Shown here in pieces: positions 57,194 through 64,000 of a stretch of DNA of 64,000 nucleotides. The notes under the pieces are model-generated. The model saw only the letters and a list, made by a program, of their open reading frames with translations, was not told the DNA's origin and did no database searches. Position 1 is the stretch's first letter. Each line of letters starts with the position of its first letter. The stretch lies in contig NZ_BAMZ01000019.1 of NCBI RefSeq assembly GCF_000964225.1, forward strand, positions 52,532-116,531, written 5' to 3'. The position numbers and the translations under genes were made by a program. Source of the DNA: Acetobacter syzygii (GTDB lineage: Bacteria; Pseudomonadota; Alphaproteobacteria; Acetobacterales; Acetobacteraceae).

Positions 57194-58873
57194 TTAGCGG
57201 GCAAGTGGTTTGTAGTGAATACGTCCCGGCTCCGTGGCATCCGGGCCAAGACGACGGCGCTTGTCTTCTTCATAAGCCTGGAAGTTACCCTCAAACCACT
57301 CAACGTGGGAATCACCTTCAAACGCCAGAATATGCGTTGCCAGACGGTCAAGGAACCAGCGGTCATGGGAGATAACCACGGCACAGCCTGCAAACTCAGC
57401 CAGAGCATCTTCCAATGCACGCAGTGTGTCCACGTCCAGATCGTTGGTCGGTTCGTCGAGCAGGATCACGTTGCTTTCCTGCCGGAGCATTTTGGCCAGA
57501 TGTACGCGGTTACGCTCACCACCGGAGAGTACGCCCACCTTTTTCTGCTGGTCGGAACCTTTGAAGTTAAAAGCCCCGACATAAGCGCGGGATGGAACAG
57601 CCCGCTTGCCCAGATAGATAACATCCGTCCCGCCTGAGATTTCTTCCCAGACCGTTTTATCGGGGGCAAGATCATCGCGCGACTGGTCAACATAGCCAAG
57701 CTTGACCGTTTCCCCGATTTTCAGTTCGCCCGCATCCGGCTTGTCCTGCCCGATGATCATTTTGAACAAGGTGGATTTACCCGCACCGTTAGGACCAATA
57801 ACACCCACAATGCCACCCGGTGGGAGCTTGAAGCTCAGATTATCAATCAGCAGCTTGTCCCCAAACCCTTTGGTCAGGTTGTCTGCTTCGATTACCGTAC
57901 CACCAAGGCGCGGGCCGGGGGGGATAACAATATCGGCCACACCGCCCACACGCTCGGCGCTGGCGGCCAGCATTTCCTCATACTTGGCAATACGGGCCTT
58001 GCTTTTGCTCTGGCGGGCCTTAGGGCTGGCGTTAATCCACTCCTGCTCGGCGGCAAGGGCACGCTGGCGCGCACTTTCTTCCTTTTCCTCCTGCGACAGG
58101 CGCTTACGCTTCTGTTCCAGCCAGGAAGAATAGTTACCTTCAAACGGAATGCCGCGACCACGCTCGATTTCCAGAATCCAGTTGGTCACGTTATCCAGGA
58201 AGTAACGGTCATGGGTAATCACCATCACCGTGCCATCGTAGTCACGCAGGGTTTTTTCCAGCCATGCCACGCTTTCGGCGTCCAGATGGTTGGTTGGTTC
58301 GTCCAGCAGCAGCAGGTCAGGTTTTTCCAGCAGCAGGCGGCACAGCGCCACACGGCGGCACTCACCACCGGAGAGTTTTTCTACCGAGCTATCCGCTGGC
58401 GGGCAGCGCAGGGCATCCAGCGCAATTTCCAGCTTGCGGTCCAGCTCCCAGCCATCACCCGCATCGATTTTTTCCTGCAATTCGGCCTGTTCAGCCAGCA
58501 GGGCATTCATTTCATCGTCTTCCATGGGTTCGGCAAAACGGGCAGAAATCTCGTTGAAACGATCCACCGCTTTTTTCAGGTCGCCAAAACCCAGAGCAAC
58601 ATTTTCGCCCACAGTCAGTTTGGGGTCGAGCTGGGGTTCCTGCTCAAGGTAGCCAACACGCACGCCCTCGGCGGCCCAGGCTTCCCCACCATATTCCTTA
58701 TCAATCCCTGCCATGATCTTGAGCAGGGTGGACTTACCCGCACCATTAACACCCAGAATACCAATTTTGGCACCGGGCATGAAGGAAAGGGTGATCCCCT
58801 TGAACACTTCGCGCCCACCGGGATAGGATTTTGTCAGATCCTTCATCACATAGACGTATTGATAGGATGCCAT
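57194..58873 (-). CDS. ettA: EttA-type ABC-F translation factor
   Basis: 559 residues, two ABC domains. Walker A in each (GVNGAGKST and GPNGAGKST), signature LSGGE in each, and Walker [12 protein letters not shown] and [11 protein letters not shown]. EttA binds the ribosomal E site and gates early elongation by energy state. The start has GGGAG ten bases upstream. It is downstream of the tRNA gene on the same strand. Confidence 0.95.
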   Translation of the reverse strand: MASYQYVYVMKDLTKSYPGGREVFKGITLSFMPGAKIGILGVNGAGKSTLLKIMAGIDKEYGGEAWAAEGVRVGYLEQEPQLDPKLTVGENVALGFGDLKKAVDRFNEISARFAEPMEDDEMNALLAEQAELQEKIDAGDGWELDRKLEIALDALRCPPADSSVEKLSGGECRRVALCRLLLEKPDLLLLDEPTNHLDAESVAWLEKTLRDYDGTVMVITHDRYFLDNVTNWILEIERGRGIPFEGNYSSWLEQKRKRLSQEEKEESARQRALAAEQEWINASPKARQSKSKARIAKYEEMLAASAERVGGVADIVIPPGPRLGGTVIEADNLTKGFGDKLLIDNLSFKLPPGGIVGVIGPNGAGKSTLFKMIIGQDKPDAGELKIGETVKLGYVDQSRDDLAPDKTVWEEISGGTDVIYLGKRAVPSRAYVGAFNFKGSDQQKKVGVLSGGERNRVHLAKMLRQESNVILLDEPTNDLDVDTLRALEDALAEFAGCAVVISHDRWFLDRLATHILAFEGDSHVEWFEGNFQAYEEDKRRRLGPDATEPGRIHYKPLAR

Positions 58874-58905
58874 GATGATGAACTCCCGTATGCGGACTAA
58901 AGCTG

Positions 58906-58949
58906 AAAAAATAAAACGGTCACAGGCTGCACTGTAGGCTGGAACAGCC
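58906..58949 (-). terminator. Hairpin and T-run directly after tRNA(CAT)
   Basis: On the minus strand AGGCTG (58945-58950, which includes the tRNA discriminator base) and CAGCCT (58936-58941) form a 6-bp stem with loop TTC, immediately 3' of the tRNA body. A T-rich stretch follows about 20 bases later (58906-58917, TTTTATTTTTTC). It may be a weak terminator or a processing signal between the tRNA and ettA. Confidence 0.4.
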
Positions 58950-59024
58950 TGCGCCCGGCAGGACTTGAACCCGCAACCAAGCCGTTATGAGCGGCCCGCT
59001 CTAACCAAATTGAGCTACGGGCGC
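58950..59024 (-). tRNA. tRNA with CAT anticodon (Met or Ile2)
   Basis: On the minus strand the 75 bases fold as a tRNA: acceptor GCGCCCG/CGGGCGC, D-arm GCTC/GAGC, anticodon stem GGCCG/CGGCT with loop CTCATAA, T-arm GCGGG/CCTGC. The anticodon is CAT, so it is elongator Met, or Ile2 (lysidine-modified); the sequence does not decide. CCA is not encoded. Six bases upstream, GCCTGC pairs with the trailer GCAGGC, extending the acceptor stem. Confidence 0.9.
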
Positions 59025-59183
59025 GCAGGCGAGTACTGATTTACGCAACCAGCGCCATTTGGCAAGGGTCTGGCGCAGGAAAATCCATATATTCTCCGGT
59101 TTATGCTCCGGCTCTTGGCAAGCCGCAGGCGGGCGGATAGGGTCTGCTCCATTACCTTTGATTTATGAGTTGGAGCAGTGTTC

Positions 59184-59711
59184 ATGGACGTTTCCAAACT
59201 TTCTCCCGGCAAGGATGTACCGTTCGACATCAATGTCGTTATTGAAATCCCGCAGGGTTCCTCGGTCAAATACGAAATTGACAAGGAAAGTGGCGCTCTG
59301 TTCGTGGATCGTTTTCTGTTTACACCTATGGCCTACCCAACGGCTTATGGTTTTATCCCCAATACGCTGGCAGCCGATGGTGACCCGACGGATGCGCTGG
59401 TTCTGACCCCTTCCAACGTGGTACCGGGCAGCGTTATTCGTGCGCGTCCAATTGGCGTGCTGAAGATGGAAGACGAATCCGGGCAGGATGAAAAAATCAT
59501 CTGTGTCCCGCATGACAAGGTACACCCGGAATTCTCCAAGGTCGAAACCACGGACGACCTGCCCGAAATTACGGTTAAAGCCATTGAACACTTTTTCACA
59601 CGCTACAAAGACCTTGAAAAAGGCAAGTGGGTTAAAGTGACCGGCTGGGGCTCCAAGGAAGAAGCAGGGGCTTTCATCGTCAAGGCGCTGGAAGCGGCCA
59701 AGACCAAATAA
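59184..59711 (+). CDS. ppa: Inorganic pyrophosphatase
   Basis: 175 residues, the same length as E. coli PPase. Signatures: FDINVVIEIPQGSSVKYE, VDRFLFTPMAYPTAYGFIPNTL, GDPTDALVL, and HFFTRYKDLEKGKWVKV. It hydrolyses PPi to Pi in the cytosol. GGAG lies nine bases upstream of ATG 59184; a GTG at 59178 is less likely. Confidence 0.97.
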   Translation: MDVSKLSPGKDVPFDINVVIEIPQGSSVKYEIDKESGALFVDRFLFTPMAYPTAYGFIPNTLAADGDPTDALVLTPSNVVPGSVIRARPIGVLKMEDESGQDEKIICVPHDKVHPEFSKVETTDDLPEITVKAIEHFFTRYKDLEKGKWVKVTGWGSKEEAGAFIVKALEAAKTK

Positions 59712-59733
59712 GACCCACCACAACATGACTTAC

Positions 59734-59774
59734 GGCAGGCAGGACAGCCATTATTACCAGTCTGCCTGCCTCTT
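59734..59774 (+). terminator. Probable terminator after ppa
   Basis: GGCAGGCA (59734-59741) and TGCCTGCC (59763-59770) form an 8-bp stem that continues inward as GAC/GTC with one bulge. A short TCTTCC follows, so the T-tract is weak. It sits 22 bases past the ppa stop. Confidence 0.45.
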
Positions 59775-59896
59775 CCACACCACATTCACACTGATGGTGT
59801 GAGATGTCTTGCGCATCTACCCGATTATCAGCCGATCCATTTTACGCCATGCTCTGAACAACACCCGAGAACTCTTATTTTTCCAAGGGGATGTTC

Positions 59897-60718
59897 ATGC
59901 CTGCCATTGGCTCTTCCGCTCACGCGCACAAACAACCGACCCTGTTTATCCCCCACGGGGGTGGGCCGTGCTTTTTTATGGACTGGCCCCAGACATGGGA
60001 CCATATGGCGGATTTTCTGCGCGGACTGTGTGGCACACTCCCCCAAAAACCAGATGCTATTGTTGTCGTCTCTGGTCATTGGGAAGAACAGGTGGCCACC
60101 GTAACTACCAGCGCCCACCCCGAACTGATCTACGATTACTACGGCTTTCCACCCCATACATACACGTTGCAGTACCCCGCCCCCGGCAGCCCGGCACTGG
60201 CACAACACATTCGTATGTTGCTTGCCGATGCTGGCATTACCAGTGCGGACAATGCCCAGCGCGGGTTTGACCACGGGGTGTTCATTCCCTTTATGCTGGC
60301 TTTTGAACAGGCAGACATTCCTGTTGTGGAGCTGTCCCTGCTCAGCACACTGGACCCGGCCCGGCACATGGCCATCGGGGCTGCCCTTGAGCCTTTACGC
60401 GCAGCAAATGTGCTTATTGTTGGCACAGGCATGAGCTACCACAACCTTGCCCACTTCATGAACGGCTCCCCCCTAACCAACCAGCCTGCAAAAGAGTTTG
60501 ATGCCTGGTTGACGCGTGCCGTAACTGCCCCACCACCAGAACGCAGCCGATTGCTTGCACAATGGGCACAGGCCCCCGGCGCCAAGCTCTGCCACCCACG
60601 GGAAGAGCACCTGCTCCCCCTTATGGTTGCGGCTGGGGCCGCCGGACAGGATAACGGGCAACAGATTTATAGCGATACGGTTCTGGGCAAAGCCCTGTCA
60701 GGCTACCGGTTTGGGTAA
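59897..60718 (+). CDS. LigB/YgiD-type extradiol dioxygenase
   Basis: 273 residues. Metal His pattern of the LigB/DODA family: FIPHGGGP near the N-terminus, VVSGHWEE, a FDHGVFIPFML segment, and a late GTGMSYHNL. It probably opens a catecholic ring (YgiD is a 4,5-DOPA dioxygenase); the true substrate is unknown. AAGGGG is six bases before ATG 59897. After the stop a 5-bp stem GGGCA/TGCCC with a T-rich loop (about 60733-60749) may end transcription. Confidence 0.86.
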   Translation: MPAIGSSAHAHKQPTLFIPHGGGPCFFMDWPQTWDHMADFLRGLCGTLPQKPDAIVVVSGHWEEQVATVTTSAHPELIYDYYGFPPHTYTLQYPAPGSPALAQHIRMLLADAGITSADNAQRGFDHGVFIPFMLAFEQADIPVVELSLLSTLDPARHMAIGAALEPLRAANVLIVGTGMSYHNLAHFMNGSPLTNQPAKEFDAWLTRAVTAPPPERSRLLAQWAQAPGAKLCHPREEHLLPLMVAAGAAGQDNGQQIYSDTVLGKALSGYRFG

Positions 60719-60875
60719 GTCTGCCGGATTACGGGCATTTTTTTGCCCATACCGGGCGACATGCCAACAAAAATGAAAATCTTTACGTTTTTTTGTGAAA
60801 TGCCTGTTGCCAAAGAAAAAAACATCGTTATAAAGCCCCACATACCAACGCACACAACGAGTGAGCGTTGAAAAT

Positions 60876-60945
<70 letters not shown>

Positions 60946-60952
<7 letters not shown>

Positions 60953-60989
60953 CTTTCCTTTACATTTTTGTAATTTTCAAAGTGGCGCG
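60946..60989. repeat. Inverted repeat capturing the 3' end of tRNA-Asp
   Basis: CGCGCCACTTT (60946-60956), which contains part of the acceptor strand, the discriminator base and the encoded CCA, is repeated perfectly inverted as AAAGTGGCGCG (60979-60989). The 22-base loop contains a smaller hairpin TACATTTTTGTA. It may act as terminator stem (TTTCTTCTTTT follows 15 bases on) or mark a past recombination. Confidence 0.7.
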
Positions 60990-61085
60990 AAGCCCCCCTT
61001 TCTTCTTTTAATCGAAAAAATACCTTACCTTCACCGGTCGTCTGCACGACCGGCATCAGGATAATCTGCCTAAAACTACCAGCTT

Positions 61086-61613
61086 TTACTGCTGCAATGC
61101 GTCCGCACCCTGCAAGGTCACAGCAACGGCGTGGACTGTGGCAGCAATGCGCGCAGCAGTCTGCACAGCACCAGCCCCCAGTGCATCACGCACGATTTTT
61201 TCGTGGCTGGTCACACACAGATCGCACCCATTGATAATGGATACCGCCAGACACCATAGCTCAAAGTCTGCTTTATCCACCCCGGGGTTACCAATCACGC
61301 TCATACGCAGTTGCGCAGGCATTTTGGCGTATTCACCACCCGCCATATGCACAAAGCGGTAGTAAATGTTGTTCATGCCCATAATCGCGTTGGCAGACTG
61401 TGCCGCAGCCAACGCCTGTTCGGACAGCACATCGCGGAACTGGGCAACAATCTCACGCGTTACCGCATCATTCCGGGCAGCAAGGGCAGAAGCAACAAAC
61501 GTGCCACCAAGCTGCTGTGGGGTCAGGGAGATGTCGCTCGCCAAAGACCCCAGATTCAGCCGCAGATCCTTGGCGTAATCGGGAATACGATCTTTAAGGG
61601 CATCAATAGACAT
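61086..61613 (-). CDS. ahpD: AhpD alkylhydroperoxidase (AhpC reductase)
   Basis: 175 residues. The redox site is CDLCVTSHE with Cys130 and Cys133; Glu118 and His137 also lie where the mycobacterial AhpD catalytic residues are. AhpD reduces AhpC in the absence of AhpF. ATG 61613 is preferred (GGA about eight bases upstream; product starts MSIDALKDR); ATG 61628 is possible. It is downstream of ahpC with a 210-base spacer that holds no gene I can support. Confidence 0.93.
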   Translation of the reverse strand: MSIDALKDRIPDYAKDLRLNLGSLASDISLTPQQLGGTFVASALAARNDAVTREIVAQFRDVLSEQALAAAQSANAIMGMNNIYYRFVHMAGGEYAKMPAQLRMSVIGNPGVDKADFELWCLAVSIINGCDLCVTSHEKIVRDALGAGAVQTAARIAATVHAVAVTLQGADALQQ

Positions 61614-61823
61614 GGCTTTTTCCGTCATATTTATTTTGGGGGAAAACGGTGCCAGACCAATGCGTAGGAACTGGAACACGTAACGCGCAGCTTGGAGCGC
61701 AAAACTGTCGACCTCAGGCCTGCTGGCCCCTGTCGTTTAAAAGAGTGGCTGGCGGGGGCCACATAACGGCAGCCCACCGCACCACCCCCGACCCGCCATA
61801 ACGGACCGGAAGAATAATCAGGA

Positions 61824-62366
61824 TCAGACTTTGATAAAGTCGTCGCCTTTTTTCCAGTTGCACGGGCACAGCTCATCGCTCTGCAGACCGTCCAGAATAC
61901 GCAGGATTTCCTGCGGGTTACGACCAACAGACAGGTCGTTCACAGATACATGGCGAATAATGCCCTGAGGATCGACAACAAAGGTGGCGCGCAGAGCAAC
62001 ACCGGCATCCTTTGCCATAACGCCCGTACCTTCGGTCAGCTCGCGCTTGATGTCCGCCAGCATCGGGATCGGCAGATCCTTCAGGTCAGCGTGGTGCAGG
62101 CGCCAGTTCAGGTGCACGAACTCGCTATCAATGGACACACCGTAAACAACGGCGTCACGGTCTGCGAAGTCCTTGGACAGCTTGCCAAAAGCCACGATTT
62201 CGGTCGGGCAGACAAAGGTGAAGTCCTTCGGCCAGAAGAATACGACCTTCCACTTACCGGCATCGGACTTGTCAGAAATCTGAACGAAGTCGCCTTTAAG
62301 GCCTTCCGGCCCACCGGGAACTGCGGTCAGATCAAAGCTGGGAAACTTATCGCCAACGGTCAGCAT
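61824..62366 (-). CDS. ahpC: AhpC peroxiredoxin
   Basis: 180 residues. Peroxidatic Cys53 sits in FTFVCPTE and the C-terminal CPC (Cys167 and Cys169) fits the mycobacterial-type AhpC that uses AhpD. It reduces H2O2 and organic hydroperoxides. AAGGAG is eight bases before the ATG at 62366. oxyR is divergent upstream. Confidence 0.95.
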   Translation of the reverse strand: MLTVGDKFPSFDLTAVPGGPEGLKGDFVQISDKSDAGKWKVVFFWPKDFTFVCPTEIVAFGKLSKDFADRDAVVYGVSIDSEFVHLNWRLHHADLKDLPIPMLADIKRELTEGTGVMAKDAGVALRATFVVDPQGIIRHVSVNDLSVGRNPQEILRILDGLQSDELCPCNWKKGDDFIKV

Positions 62367-62394
62367 ATGTTTGCTCCTTAGTTTCTGGCACTGT

Positions 62395-62423
62395 GCCTGA
62401 ACCATCTTTACGGTGGGTCAGGC
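62395..62423. promoter_or_regulatory. Inverted repeat between ahpC and oxyR
   Basis: GCCTGAACC (62395-62403) and GGGTCAGGC (62415-62423) form an inverted repeat with one mismatch and an 11-base spacer in the 167-base ahpC-oxyR gap. It could be an OxyR operator or a leader hairpin of ahpC; a clear OxyR consensus (ATAG-N7-CTAT repeats) was not seen. Confidence 0.4.
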
Positions 62424-62533
62424 GGTGCAAGTATGTATGGCCTGCCTTTTTCATTTAATCCAATGAATATTTTATATAAGAATAATTGAGTGTATCGATT
62501 AACCATTCTCCGGTTTTCAGGTAGGACTCGGCC

Positions 62534-63463
62534 ATGCTCCCCCTTCCCTCCGCCCAGCAGCTCCGCTACCTGATCGCCCTTTCCGAATTACGCCACTTTG
62601 GCCGGGCAGCAACGGCCTGTGCCGTAACCCAATCCACCCTGTCCGCTGGAATCATGACCCTTGAACGCCAGTTGGATGCCCCTCTGCTGGACCGGACGGT
62701 GGGTAAAAAGGTGGTTTTTACCCCCCTTGGGCATGAAATAGCCCTTAAAGCCCGGCAGGCACTGGCGGCACTGGAGGCTGTGCCCCAACTGGCCGCCGCT
62801 GCCCGCACCCCTTTGACTGGCCCGCTTCGACTCGGTGTTATTCCCACAATTGGCCCATTCCTGATCCCCCGCACGGTTCGCACCTTGCGGGAGCATTTTC
62901 CACGTCTGCTGCTTTCCCTGACGGAAGACACCACAGAACATCTGCTGGAAAAACTCTCTCTGGGGCAATTGGACATGCTGGTCCTTGCCATGCCCTGCCT
63001 GTGTGATGGCACGGAAACCCATCCGCTCTGGCAGGACCCGTTTTACGTCATCATGCCAGCCAACCACCCTCTGACAGCACTGGAGCATGTGCCTGCGGAC
63101 CGCCTGTCCGATTATAATATGGTGATGATGGAAGACGGCCACTGCCTGCGCGAGCAAATATTGGCCATTTGCCGCCAAAGCCCCAGCCGCAGCGGTTCAG
63201 AGGGCGAGAGTGAGACAACATTTACCGCCATGTCGCTCCACAGCATGGTGGAAATGGTGGAACTGGGTCTGGGAATCGCCATCATGCCCGCCCTGGCCAT
63301 TGATGCAGGCATTCTGCTCAATCGCAATGTTCTGGCCCGCCCCCTTGCTGGTGGTGCTACATGGCGCACCATCGGGCTGGCATGGCGGCCCCGTTCCCCA
63401 CGGGCTACAGATTTTTCAACACTGGCCGGCACACTCCTCACACTTGCGCCAGAACCGGAATAA
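62534..63463 (+). CDS. oxyR: OxyR, peroxide-sensing LysR regulator
   Basis: 309 residues. The N-terminal LysR helix-turn-helix is around LSELRHFGRAATACAVTQSTLSAG. The redox pair is Cys204 (in DGHCLREQ) and Cys213 (ILAICRQ), nine apart as Cys199/Cys208 of E. coli OxyR. Under peroxide it forms a disulfide and activates ahpC and others. It diverges from ahpC, a classic OxyR arrangement. Confidence 0.93.
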   Translation: MLPLPSAQQLRYLIALSELRHFGRAATACAVTQSTLSAGIMTLERQLDAPLLDRTVGKKVVFTPLGHEIALKARQALAALEAVPQLAAAARTPLTGPLRLGVIPTIGPFLIPRTVRTLREHFPRLLLSLTEDTTEHLLEKLSLGQLDMLVLAMPCLCDGTETHPLWQDPFYVIMPANHPLTALEHVPADRLSDYNMVMMEDGHCLREQILAICRQSPSRSGSEGESETTFTAMSLHSMVEMVELGLGIAIMPALAIDAGILLNRNVLARPLAGGATWRTIGLAWRPRSPRATDFSTLAGTLLTLAPEPE

Positions 63464-63629
63464 GCGCGCCATTTACACCAGCCAGCACCACAAAAACGTA
63501 TTTATCGTTACAAAATGCACAAGAAAAATGTGCGATAAATGCGGGGAATATTGACTCAGACGCACGGGGCCGGTATGTGCCGAGCCAACTTATTCATGCA
63601 TTGAGCAGCATCGGCGGAGAATACGGGCC

Positions 63630-63755
63630 ATGAAAATCAGAAATAGCCTGAAGTCAGCCAAGGTGCGCGACAAAGACTGCCGTGTGGTTCGTCGTCGTGG
63701 CCGGGTTTACGTCATCAACAAAAAGAACCCCCGCATGAAGGCCCGTCAGGGCTAA
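63630..63755 (+). CDS. rpmJ: Ribosomal protein L36, short type
   Basis: 41 residues, the length of the zinc-independent (C-minus) L36. It starts [18 protein letters not shown] and ends [11 protein letters not shown], with only one Cys, so the zinc ribbon is absent. GGAGA is about 10 bases before the ATG. A good terminator hairpin follows. The segment between oxyR and this gene (166 bases) shows no other gene. Confidence 0.96.
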   Translation: MKIRNSLKSAKVRDKDCRVVRRRGRVYVINKKNPRMKARQG

Positions 63756-63800
63756 TCTATGGTTGGCCTAGCCCCTAGGGGTCAGCTTACCATGATAATC

Positions 63801-64000
<200 letters not shown>

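Noticed and set aside
63770..63785. CCCCTAGGGG palindrome after rpmJ
   Set aside because: Short and without a T-tract; the larger hairpin at 63811 is the better terminator.

Overview
The window looks like a chromosomal segment of an acetic acid bacterium (Acetobacteraceae, Alphaproteobacteria; Acetobacter, Gluconacetobacter or Komagataeibacter type). The grounds are a ChvG-type kinase next to rapZ, ClpS-ClpA, NDUFA12 with DUF2155 and MlaD, a 41-residue L36, an alphaproteobacterial-style 6S RNA between zapA and the 5-formyl-THF cyclo-ligase gene, and moderately GC-rich coding throughout. No phage, insertion sequence, CRISPR array or rRNA operon was seen. This is a dense, mostly housekeeping region.

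Layout. 0-8 kb: the tail of a ChvG-like kinase, a RidA-like protein, RapZ, YqgE, PPK2, a DUF3465 protein and the ClpS-ClpA pair. 8-15.8 kb: D,D-carboxypeptidase, methionine aminopeptidase, gamma-glutamyltranspeptidase, the divergent EpmB/EpmA pair for EF-P modification, and two envelope lipoproteins. 15.8-24.5 kb: a ThiE-like protein, class I aldolase and a coupled small protein; ZapA, 6S RNA and the THF cyclo-ligase; YmdB; a PyrD-HAD-Nudix operon; a protein behind a probable Fur box; DinB. 24.5-34.8 kb: asparagine-type permease with an outer-membrane barrel, an M16 protease, a 2OG-Fe oxygenase, UvrB, a small HTH-membrane protein and an aldo/keto reductase. 34.9-40 kb: Nudix, the OtsB-OtsA-DsbB operon, and NDUFA12-MlaD-small protein-DUF2155. 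40-47 kb: a ribonucleotide-reductase-like protein, RidA, a FemAB-like acyltransferase, FolD with a short MetF-like protein, and a 709-residue orphan. 47-57 kb: PEBP protein, the queuosine genes queA-tgt-queG, a PhzF and a PanE homologue, a J-domain protein, MlaA-MlaC and a GNAT enzyme. 57-64 kb: EttA, tRNA(CAT), inorganic pyrophosphatase, a LigB-type dioxygenase, tRNA-Asp(GTC), the divergent OxyR / AhpC-AhpD peroxide module, RpmJ, and the start of a secreted protein that runs off the window in a hexanucleotide repeat.

Genes that work together: queA, tgt and queG make queuosine in tRNA; epmA and epmB modify EF-P; ahpC and ahpD form a peroxidase and its reductant beside their likely regulator oxyR; mlaA and mlaC (with mlaD elsewhere) belong to retrograde phospholipid transport; otsA and otsB make trehalose; clpS and clpA form the N-degron adaptor and unfoldase. 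No clearly new multi-gene system was found. The most interesting leads are single genes and sites: the NrdJ-like protein at 40130, the 709-residue orphan at 45208, the Fur-box gene at 22658, the 6S RNA that contains the next gene's start codon, and the inverted repeat that captures the 3' end of tRNA-Asp.
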